Positions 55,924 to 64,000 of a DNA stretch of 64,000 nucleotides are shown piece after piece (position 1 is the stretch's first letter; each line of letters opens with the position of its first letter). The translations under genes were made by a program, and so were the position numbers. Source of the DNA: Apiotrichum sp. Y4204. Lineage: Eukaryota > Basidiomycota > Tremellomycetes > Trichosporonales > Trichosporonaceae. The notes beneath the pieces were generated by a model, which made no database searches, was not told the DNA's origin, and saw nothing but the letters and a program-made list of their open reading frames with translations. Where the stretch lies: NCBI GenBank assembly GCA_025531455.1, contig JAMYHL010000005.1, forward strand, positions 496,001-560,000, written 5' to 3'.

Positions 55924-56410
55924 GCTGTGTGTGGAGCAGCGGCGACGGCGACGAGATCTATGTGAGTGGTTGAGAACGAAAGTGATCAGTCCGCGGCCAG
56001 ACAGTTGACGATTTGTTGAAAACACGGCCCGGCGCGCATACCATGCACACCAAAGATGATGATCGAGCTGTCGCCGCCCCCAGGACACAGCAAGAGGGGG
56101 GTTGAGGTAAGTCTTTAATAAAGCCTTCCAGCTAACAGGCCACATGTATGGGACCGGGATGACGTCACGGCCATATGATCTTCTCGTCCACATTCCTCTG
56201 TCCGATAAGACACCGCCAACCACAAATTTAGAGATCGTCAAAAGATCAAAGATCACCGAGAGGATGACCGGGGCTTGGCAACTTTGCCACTGCTCTTCTT
56301 GAGGTTGCACAGCATGCACCCCAAGAAGGATACAAAACGGCACCACATGCTCATAATGGCCTCTTTCTGCATCTCCCTCTCACATCTCACCCTGTCTACT
56401 CACAACTATC
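55924..56410. promoter_or_regulatory. Bidirectional promoter, karyopherin / NmrA-like
   Basis: A 487-bp spacer between two start codons. No gene and no standout repeat. Confidence 0.5.
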
Positions 56411-57530
56411 ATGACTCGCAAAATTGTCGTGTTCGGCGTGACTGGCAACCAGGGCGGCAGCGTCGCCCGCGCTCTCCTCCGCGACAGCGGCTGGCAAGTC
56501 GTAGGAATCACGCGTAACCCGGATTCCGCCAAGGCCAAGGGTGGGATGATTGCTCAGAAACAAGCTGACTCTAGCAATGGCGGACCTGGGAGTCACCGTA
56601 GTCAAGGGTGACCTGAGCGAGCCCGAGAGCTATGCCACTGCCCTCTCGAGCGCATATGGCATGTTCCTCATGGCTGACTGTGGGTGACACTCCGCATACC
56701 CATCACTGACGACAGTCTTCGCGGTCTACAACGGTAAAGACAACGCCGCCGAGGCGCAGACTATCGAGGTGGCCGAGTGCAAGGCGGCCGTCGATGGGGC
56801 TCTTATCGCTGGAGTCAGGCACATTGTGTACTCGAGCCTCGAGAGCTTGCCGGACCACAGGCTGCATGAGTTTGACGGCAAGGCGGAGGGTGAGTTAACG
56901 CAATGGCTAGTTCAACTCACCTGGGGCAATTGAGCTGACGGCAGTGTCGGCGTATCTCAAGTCGATAAAGGCTCCTGCGACCAACGTGTTTGTCTCGTAC
57001 TTCTTCAACAACATTAAGTTCTTCCCGGTGTCCGTCAAGGAGGGTGCGTACATCATCCCCGTCGACCTGCCGGATGACGTCCCCATCTATGGCTTCGCGG
57101 TTGAGCAGCTCGGCGAGTGGGTCAAGATTGCGTTCGACAACCCGGACAAGTGGATCGGTGGGTATTTGCCGCTTTGAGACCCACGTACTCCCTGAAGAAA
57201 TACTAACTCCAGGCCACGACATGCAAGCCGTCGCGGAGCGCACGTCGTACGGCGAGATGGCAGCTGTGCTCTCTTCTGTCACCGGCAAGAACGTCACGAC
57301 GCCACACAAGACCGCCGAGCAGTTCCTTTCAGACCCCGGTATCAGTCCCGAAATGCACAAATCCTCAACCGCGATGCTTGAACAGTGCGCTCGGATTGCG
57401 TGAATATTCTACTGACCCCAGCGCGTTCCACCCCGACATTGAGGAAGGCCGCCGCGTCTTCCCGGGTGCATGGGGGTTCCGCGAGTGGGCGGAGCAATCG
57501 CCTGAGGTCCGAAAGATGTTTGATTGCTAG
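56411..57530 (+). CDS. NmrA-like NAD(P)-binding protein
   Basis: Six exons: 56411-56540, 56575-56679, 56716-56889, 56945-57157, 57213-57384, 57422-57530; introns 34 to 55 nt; 300 residues, the usual length. The dinucleotide-binding loop is KIVVFGVTGNQGGSVARALL (GxxGxxG). The atypical-SDR NmrA pattern follows: TVVKGDLSEPESY, then VRHIVYSSLES, FVSYFFNNIKFF, and an end that reads EGRRVFPGAWGFREWAEQ. Members sense or use NAD(P) and range from nitrogen-regulation repressors to isoflavone-reductase-like enzymes. The lack of a clear YxxxK favours a sensor or a non-canonical enzyme. Substrate unknown. Confidence 0.88.
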
Positions 57531-58742
57531 TGTTGAGCAGGGAGGTTATTAGGGTCAGCTTGAGAAGGGATCCCGAAGAGACACAAAATAGGAAAAGGAC
57601 CGGAATCGCACGACAAAAACAAACAAAACAAATAACGAAAAACAGCGAACAGCGAACCCAGGACCAAACAAGATCCTATCTCGGTCCTTTGTACGGCTTC
57701 TGATGGTGTTCTGTACAAGATGTATACGCGTCCCGAGAATGTTCATCCATCTCCTTCTGTACGCAGTGCGGAAGTCCAAAGCCAACCTGCGGATGGGTTG
57801 CAGCCCAGGAGCAATGATGGCTGGCATGACATTGGAAGGACAGTGGGGCGGTGACCTGCGGATATGATGTTGGGCGTAGTGATCGTGGGGGGTTCACTTT
57901 CCCCAGTGGATCTCATCCGCATGCCTAAAGCCGGGACTAATAGGCGGGAGAAGAGTCTTGTTTTGGCCTAACTGCTGGTGGCAAATTCCGCGTTACGCCG
58001 ATCCAAACATTGATTACCGCCTCTAATCATGCTAATCCTTAATGTGTGGGTAATTGCTATTAGATTTCTATTACCATTCCAGCGATCGTTTAATACGAAT
58101 TTGAATTTTTCGCCACCCAGAGTTGGGGGGCAAGATGGGTGTGGTGGTTCAGGGACCGACCACTTGGGGGGGATTCGACTGGGCGGATTCCTGTAATGTG
58201 GTTGGCTGAGCGAGTTGGCCACCCAACAACCAGCAAAACTCAGGAGCAGCAGCAGCAGCAGGAGCGAGAACAAAGCAAGAGACACAGAGACAACCACAGA
58301 GAAACACAAACCACATCGCACTTTGTGAACACGAGTTTGTTCTTCTCTTTCTTTTCAGTCACACATCCAACCCTCTCTCTCGCATCCATCCAAAACACTG
58401 CCCAAACAAAACCACGGGCACTTTATCCTCTTCCCATACCCCGCTGGAAAACTGCTGTGCACGACAAAAAAACGAGCTGATCGAATCGACTCGACTTGGC
58501 AGCTCCGCCGGCACGGAGAGAAACCCAGATCCAAGAAGCGGTAAAGGAACCGCCAAGGGCGAGAAGCATCTCCATCAGCTCCGATTCCGCGCAACCTGCT
58601 CTTCGCAGAAGCTACCGTCACGAGCTGCGCGCTGAGGATACCAAAGGCAGACGCCACCCGAATCCTAAAACAACAAGGACTGTCGCAGTCGCTCACTGCA
58701 ATTGTCACTCGCGCTGTTCTGATCTCCCCACCTCAAAGGCAA
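57531..58742. other. Long upstream region of the zinc-finger gene
   Basis: About 1.2 kb. It contains a CAG run at 58244-58261 and A-rich segments. Long leaders are common for fungal regulatory genes. I see no separate gene, although frames before 58743 stay open in short pieces. Confidence 0.5.
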
Positions 58743-60950
58743 GTGTTCACAACAACAATGATCTCTACAACATCCATTTCACAAGCTTACCCCATGGCAG
58801 CTGGCCACCCCCATTTTGACAAGCACCAAGCCGACTGTGAAGACTACGAGGACCACGACGACCCGCAGCCCGAGGAGACATTTGCCCAAGACGTTTCTTG
58901 TCACCTCTGGCTCGAACGGTCGCTCCATCTCGATTCGCCGCCGCAGCACTGCTTTTGGACCGGTTGGCATACAATCTCCCCGCGACTGCTGTCTCCCTCT
59001 GCTGTCGTACAGCCCCTGCTCCGCGACCGCCGGCTGAACCGCACACCCTCCCCGACACCCACCATGTCGAGCGACGACGATCCGGCAACCGACGCGGTGT
59101 TTGTCGTGCCGCCGAAGCACGACCGCGCCAGCCACGCTTCTGCCCAGCCGCAGCCGATCCCCAAAGCGCCAGGCGCAAAGTCGGATGACGGCCCCAGCTC
59201 GGCGTCGACGGTCAACTCGTTTTCCACTCCGAGCTCTGGCGCCTCGCGTTCAAAGGACACTTGGCATACAAACTCAGTAACCACAGAGCCGTCGAGCATG
59301 GAATCGCTGAGCCAGACGACGAATGGATCCCACGCCGCGCCCCGCCCGTCGCGATGGACCAAGGCGCGGTCGACATCCACCGAATCCTCCCTCTCGCTTT
59401 CTGGAATCACCAACTTTGGCTCCACCTACAACCAGGATGGATTCCCAAACTACCCGGTCTCGAGCGAGGACGAGCACATGGCAATGGACGAGCAGGCTAT
59501 TGCCAAGCAACTGGCACTGACTGACGAGGCCGTGCGTGCCATCAACGGCACACCGAGCGTCGTCCAGGCAGGCACCCTCGGGCGTCCCATCACGACGAGC
59601 AATGCATACGAACTTCCCCGCAGCATGGCGGCGTTTGTTCGTCGGCCGGGAGACGGCACGGGTGAGCGCGATCTCCGCACTGGGCGTTCGTTTGTGAGCT
59701 CGGGATCGAGCACGTCATCGGAGGAGTCTGAGCACCTGGCGAGTGTACAGTGGGTTTCCACAGCCGTTGGCTCCACCCCGCAATACAGCTATTCCCCGTA
59801 TCCCCGACCGCTGCCGCCGCCGGCAAGACCATCGCCAACAATGCCTCCGCCATCGTCGACCCACAAGGGACCGATATCGCCCCGCCGCAATGGTGGCGGG
59901 CTTCCGACGAGCGGGGGACACACCCCGAGCCAAAGCTTTTCCATGCCGCGGCCCCCATCGGCAAACTCGACGCAGCAGCCGGCTGGCGCTTCTGGCGAGG
60001 GATCACCTGACAACAATGACGACGACGACCAGACAGTCGGTGGGATGCGGGAAGGATCGCCCTCGTCGTCATCTGCCTCCGGGCTTGACCTTCTTTCTCA
60101 CGCGGCGGCGCACCACGAGCGCACGAGGTACAGCAGCAGTACGCGGCGCAAGGCCGGGGCCGAAGCTGTGGCGCAGTGGCGTGAGAGTGGCATCCCTACG
60201 GGTTCGCCCCGGATCGGCGAGATGATGGGCCACACGGGCTATGGTTCGCCAGGGTACGACAGCACGCCGAGCGCAGAGGGTCCCGTGGCGGACGAGACGG
60301 TGGAGCCGCCGAAGAAGCGGCGAAAGAGCAATATGATGGAGACGCCGGATGCTGCTCTCCGACAGCAGCAGGGCGATGCGGACCGGTCGACCGAGCGTGC
60401 CGAAGGCTCAGATTCCGAAGCGAGCGGGAGCGGCAGCGAGTTCCAGGGCAGCAAGGGCCGGAAACGGGCCAAGGGCAAGCGCCCACGTGTGCGCGCGACG
60501 CTGCAGGTCCCTCCTGCACCGTCTCCGGCGGCTGGCAAGCCCACGACGACGCCGAAAAAGACGGGCAAGGCGGCACCAGCGACCAACAAGGCGATAGCTG
60601 CGCGGCGCGGGAGCGAGGCGAGCGAACCGGGCGCTTCGGCAGGGAGCCCCTCGACACCCACGAGCTCGGCGGCCAAGCTCGCTGGCGGCGTGCAGTGCGA
60701 CTATGTCAACCCGCTCCCGCCGTACCAGCGCTGTCCCGACGTGTTTACTCGTAAATACGACATTCCACGACATATGGCGCGGCACGCGCGGCGCGAGGGC
60801 GATCTCGTCGCCGAGGGCAAGCTGCCCGAGGAGAAGGCGCTGCTGTGGAAGACGATCCGCGACAAGCCGCGAATCCGGTGCAAGACGTGCGGCGAGTACT
60901 TTACGCGCCAGGACGCGCTCAAGCGCCACCAGAGCAAGCAGCACCACTAG
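58743..60950 (+). CDS. C2H2 zinc-finger transcription factor
   Basis: An intronless frame of 735 residues; the real start may be the ATG at 58743 or MSSDDDP at 59064, since the first 107 residues have little character. Most of the protein is Ser/Pro-rich and disordered. A basic stretch (EPPKKRRKSN) is a likely nuclear signal, and GRKRAKGKRPRVRATL resembles an AT-hook-like patch. The C-terminus has two fingers. The last is classical: CKTCGEYFTRQDALKRHQSK followed by QHH. The one before has C-x11-C-x12-H-x3-H (CDYVNPLPPYQRC then FTRKYDIPRHMARH), with an enlarged zinc knuckle. Probably a DNA-binding regulator; target unknown. Convergent with the next gene, 175 bp away. Confidence 0.8.
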   Translation: MFTTTMISTTSISQAYPMAAGHPHFDKHQADCEDYEDHDDPQPEETFAQDVSCHLWLERSLHLDSPPQHCFWTGWHTISPRLLSPSAVVQPLLRDRRLNRTPSPTPTMSSDDDPATDAVFVVPPKHDRASHASAQPQPIPKAPGAKSDDGPSSASTVNSFSTPSSGASRSKDTWHTNSVTTEPSSMESLSQTTNGSHAAPRPSRWTKARSTSTESSLSLSGITNFGSTYNQDGFPNYPVSSEDEHMAMDEQAIAKQLALTDEAVRAINGTPSVVQAGTLGRPITTSNAYELPRSMAAFVRRPGDGTGERDLRTGRSFVSSGSSTSSEESEHLASVQWVSTAVGSTPQYSYSPYPRPLPPPARPSPTMPPPSSTHKGPISPRRNGGGLPTSGGHTPSQSFSMPRPPSANSTQQPAGASGEGSPDNNDDDDQTVGGMREGSPSSSSASGLDLLSHAAAHHERTRYSSSTRRKAGAEAVAQWRESGIPTGSPRIGEMMGHTGYGSPGYDSTPSAEGPVADETVEPPKKRRKSNMMETPDAALRQQQGDADRSTERAEGSDSEASGSGSEFQGSKGRKRAKGKRPRVRATLQVPPAPSPAAGKPTTTPKKTGKAAPATNKAIAARRGSEASEPGASAGSPSTPTSSAAKLAGGVQCDYVNPLPPYQRCPDVFTRKYDIPRHMARHARREGDLVAEGKLPEEKALLWKTIRDKPRIRCKTCGEYFTRQDALKRHQSKQHH

Positions 60951-61125
60951 GGAGGGACTGGGGGATGGTTGTAGAAACACATGACACGGCTTGGATATTG
61001 ATTCTGACATATGCGGTATTGACAGGGCAGGGCTATGGGATTGACTGGCTGAGGTTTGACCGCTGGACAGTGAGCGTCTCGGAGACTGATGGGAAGCAGC
61101 GCGACCGGCGCGCAGCGTGCATGGA

Positions 61126-62527
61126 TCAGGAAAAGTGCCGCCGGAACGACGACGGCACTTCATCGCACCACGGATGAAGCGGCATCGGCGAGCGGAAGGA
61201 AGCAAGCGAGGCGTGCGACGCAGACTGCGAGAGGGAGTGGGATTTGTTGCGGGGCGAGTGGGGCACGAGGGGCGACAACGGCGAGAGTGGCGAGAGCGGT
61301 GACAGCGGCGAGAGCGGGGAGAGGGAAGGCGAAGTGGACGGCGACATGGACAGCCCGGGCAGTATGCCGTGTCCCTGGCTGTGCTGGCAGTCATGCTGGC
61401 TGCCGTGACTGCCGTGGCTGCCGTGGCTGCGCGCGTGCCATTTCTCAACAGGAATCGGGGGGATGGCGCTCGTACTCGCCCGCCGCCGGGAGAGCCACGC
61501 CGAGGGCGAGGGCGGGAGCAAGTCCGCGTCATCTGGCGGGGAGAGGGCGTGGGAGGGTGTGGTTGTGGTGTCTGAGGGGGTGTGGGAGTGCGCGTGAGAG
61601 GCGTGGGAGAAGTTGGAAGCGTTGGAAGCCTCAGAGGTGGTGGAAGCGGGGTGCGAGAGACATTCCACTTGGTTCCCTTCACCTCCAGTCCCCGCGCCGA
61701 GCTGTGTCACCTCAAGCTGCGCGCGACGCGTCCCCGCCTCCGCCGCAATATGCGCCAGCATGCCGACCACCTGCCCAAGCTGGGAAGGGAGGGTGAGTGC
61801 GCCGGCCCAGACGTCCGCCACGAGCTAGGATTAAACACTACCACTCTTGTGCAACCTACCAGCCTCTCCCCGTCCCGGGAGGCAATCACGAGACGGACCG
61901 CGCTTCCGCACGCATACAGCCCATACACCGTATTCACCGTATTCACCGAAATTTGGACCGCAGCATCCAGATATCCAAAGAGACGGACCTGCGCCGCGCC
62001 GAGATTCCCATCCAGCGGGGCGAACACGCCCACGAACCACGGAAACGCCGGCGCTGCGGGATCTAGCGTCAGCGGATTCTTTGCTGGACATACGGCCACA
62101 CAGCGTGTGTCTGGGATAATTGCCATTATTCAGGCCGATGACGAGCTCTGGACCGGGGGCGCGGGGAAATCTACCGTCACTACCAGCCGCGGAGTTAGTC
62201 TTACGCCTCGATATATGCCCCGCCCGGGGGGATCAGGTCCGCGAGCGCGGCGGCGTATGCTGAGCCGGCGGCGCGGCGGGCGTCCAGGGCGTGGAATCGC
62301 GAGACGGGGAGGGCGGTGTGTGACGGGATTGGTTGTTGACACTGTTGTTAGGTTGGCGGTGGACGACTCACGCTGACCACGCCTCTGTTGTCTATCCCGT
62401 GCTGGCCCGCGCTCGCGGCGCTCGCGGCGAGGAGGGCGGCCGCGGCGCCCTGTAGCCCCGGGGCGTCGGCGAGGAGGACGTGGTGCACCCCCTTTGGGGC
62501 GAGCCACTGCGAGCGTTGGGCGTTCAT
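61126..62527 (-). CDS. Uncharacterised protein with C-terminal (SPL)n tract
   Basis: I do not recognise the family. Five exons (62372-62527, 62205-62341, 62094-62170, 61860-62062, 61126-61824) with introns of 30 to 35 nt join in frame and give 423 residues. The frame moves between exons, and only the spliced version reads as a coherent protein, which supports the model. The N-terminal half is Ala/Gly-rich and globular-looking (HHVLLADAPGLQGAAAALLA, FVGVFAPLDGNLGAAQVRLF). Then come LVADVWAGALTLPSQLGQVV and a helix AQLEVTQL. The C-terminal 170 residues are Ser/Pro/His-rich with about seven SPL units and HGSHGSHGS. The 30-nt first intron is the shortest I use, so that junction is the least certain. 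No TM or signal peptide. Confidence 0.62.
61271..61323. repeat. 9-nt tandem repeat encoding SPL units
   Basis: Plus-strand units resemble ggcgagagc. Read on the minus strand they encode consecutive Ser-Pro-Leu triplets, potential proline-directed kinase sites. Confidence 0.8.
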
Positions 62528-62870
62528 CGTGCGTGGGGGACTGGCTCTGGTCTGATTTTGGGATACTGTATATGTACCAGACGTCGTTTGGAGTTTTCAG
62601 TACCAGCAGCAACTGATGCCCTCCAATTTGGGGTCGGTGCGAGGTGCACGAGTGCCATCCCATGTTCCTCGCAATGAGTAGTGCTCTGCAGTCCCTGGCC
62701 ACATTACTGCCGCGCGGCGAGGGATGCTTCCTCTAGTGTTCGTTCCCACCACCTCGGCCCGTCTGGTCCACACTGTCACGTCACACCTCGCTGCACCCCG
62801 CACCCCGCACCGCGCTAAATATCGCAATCAAGTCGCATTACAGCCCTCAGGCGCCTACGTACTGCTGCCG
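62528..62870. other. Intergenic region between two minus-strand genes
   Basis: About 340 bp. Promoter of the uncharacterised five-exon gene and 3' flank of the RRM gene. Nothing else is seen. Confidence 0.5.
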
Positions 62871-64000
62871 CTACACTGCCTCGCCCTGGCCGCCACGCGT
62901 CGCTCCAGGCGTGAACGAGTGCCAGCGAGGGTTGAACTGGACGTCTGGGGTTAGTATAATCTATAGCGCCGCGGCGTCGCACACTCCGCCCGCACTCACC
63001 AAGAGCCCGGCCACCGTACACATAGCCCATGAAGCGGTCGTTCGCCTCCTTTGCCTCGCGCGTCTCGGTGAACTCGACAATGCCCTCGCCCTTGCTCTGC
63101 TCGCCCTCGTACAGTATTTCCGCAAGCGACACATTGCCGACCGTCTCAAACAGCTCGACCAGATCCTCGTTCGTCGTCGACCACGGGAGCTGCCGTCAGA
63201 TGGGAAGGTGGTAGCTACTCACATTGCGCACCCAGATCTGCTGGCTCGGCTCGGCGGGGACGGCAGAAAAGCCAGAGCCCTGCGGCGGCGCAGCGGGCTC
63301 GGGTTCCACCTTGGCGACTGGCGCTTGCGCGCCAAAGCCACCCGCCGCGGGGTATCCGCCATTGCCCACGCCGCCGCCCATCCCCATGCCACCGCCAACA
63401 CCCACCCCCACACCACCCCCAAAGCCGCCGCGGAAGCCGCCACGTGCGCCAAAGGGCGGACCACCACGAGGCGGCAGCCCACCGCGCATTGGGACGCCGC
63501 CCCGGCCCCCGCGGAAGGGCATGTTCGCGAAGCGGTCCTCGCGCACCTCGATAATAGTGCCGTTCCAGTTGTAGCCATTGTACATTTCTGAGATCAGTCA
63601 TGACCGCTCTTTATGCACTTACGAATGGCGGCAGCGGCACTCTCAGAGTCGGAAAACACGACAGTTCCATTTCCCTTCGACCTGCCGTCGGGGGTCATGC
63701 TCACATCTGCGCGTATGACCTCGCCTGCCTGGCGCATCAGGTCCTTGAGGTCCTGCCACGACGCCAGGGGCGGCAGATTGCCGACAAAGATGTTGCGGTT
63801 CGTCTGCGCGCCAAAGCTGCGCGACTCGCCAGTCGCGAGGCCGATCTTGCCAGGAATCGGCGGTGCCCCAAAGCGTGCAGTCTCCTCGCGGTCCTGATGT
63901 TAGCTCAGTCATTCAGTTAGCTTACCTCGCGGATGAACACCGCACGGCCCATGAAACGGCGCTCGGTGAGCTCCTCGATTGCGTGGCGGGCCTGGTCGCG
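62871..64000 (-). CDS. Three-RRM RNA-binding protein, Gbp2/Hrb1-like (5' end outside window)
   Basis: The start lies beyond the right edge. Exons in the window: 63926-64000 (partial), 63623-63893, 63223-63587, 63000-63189, 62871-62944, with introns of 32 to 55 nt, all in frame. The partial exon is the tail of a first RRM (ERRFMGRAVFIRE). RRM2 has RNP2 NIFVGNLP and RNP1 SKGNGTVVF. A Gly/Met/Arg/Phe-rich linker (RGG-type, 63340-63540) follows. RRM3 has RNP2 QIWVRNLP and RNP1 SKGEGIVEF. The protein ends FNPRWHSFTPGATRGGQGEA plus V. This order matches the yeast Gbp2/Hrb1 shuttling mRNA-export surveillance proteins. The C-terminal tail is longer than in typical hnRNPs. Confidence 0.85.

Noticed and set aside
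1..64000. CRISPR arrays, prophage or bacterial operon structure
   Set aside because: No regularly spaced direct repeats and no polycistronic layout. Genes are intron-rich and eukaryotic.

Overview
The window is nuclear DNA of a GC-rich fungus, most likely a basidiomycete yeast of the Tremellomycetes, with Trichosporonales my best guess. Genes are broken by many very short introns (mostly 30 to 50 nt) with GTGAGT or GTACGT donors and a branch site, CTGAC or less often CTAAC, almost touching the CAG acceptor. The gene set (TSC2, an SCY1-like pseudokinase, a Clr2-like silencing factor, mitochondrial uL14 and mL49, UTP13, importin-13 type karyopherin) is eukaryotic and fungal. There are no ribosome binding sites or operons, and I see no virus, toxin cluster, CRISPR array or intact transposon. 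All exon coordinates were read by eye from splice signals, reading frame and family knowledge. No alignment was run.

Layout, left to right. 0.1-1.2 kb: an unknown coiled-coil protein (-). 2.2-3.7 kb: eRF1 (+), then a small cysteine-rich membrane protein (-). 5.4-11.5 kb: tuberin TSC2 (+). 12.5-13.2 kb: an alpha/beta hydrolase (+). 13.5-18.2 kb: a PPP4R1-like HEAT protein (-). 18.2-27.2 kb: a 9-kb block with no gene I can support, rich in short palindromes. 27.2-29.8 kb: a four-TM SRF1-like protein (+). 29.9-32.8 kb: UTP13 (-). 33.2-36.2 kb: SCY1-like pseudokinase (+). 36.2-37.8 kb: NUFIP1-like snoRNP assembly factor (-). 38.1-38.8 kb: CMC1 (+). 39.1-39.6 kb: mL49 (-). 40.0-42.4 kb: Clr2-like (-). 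42.8-43.5 kb: mitochondrial uL14 (+). 44.4-46.3 kb: a single-pass membrane protein (-). 47.7-50.2 kb: a ten-exon NAD(P)-binding epimerase-like gene (-). 50.8-52.1 kb: a probable Mediator head subunit (+). 52.3-55.9 kb: an eleven-exon importin-13-type karyopherin (-). 56.4-57.5 kb: an NmrA-like protein (+). 58.7-61.0 kb: a zinc-finger protein (+). 61.1-62.5 kb: an unknown five-exon protein (-). 62.9 kb to beyond the right edge: a three-RRM Gbp2/Hrb1-type RNA-binding protein (-).

The genes are not a pathway cluster. They are mostly housekeeping: translation termination, mitochondrial translation and cytochrome oxidase assembly, ribosome and snoRNP biogenesis, nuclear transport, transcription and silencing, and TOR control. 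Many are paired head-to-head over short shared promoters or tail-to-tail. CACGTG E-boxes recur in promoters of several translation and ribosome genes. The most unusual items are a protein with seven tandem histidine-marked 11-residue repeats, the nearly fused branch point and 3' splice site, an interleaved inverted-repeat element inside the 9-kb gene-free block, and several odd exons and introns.
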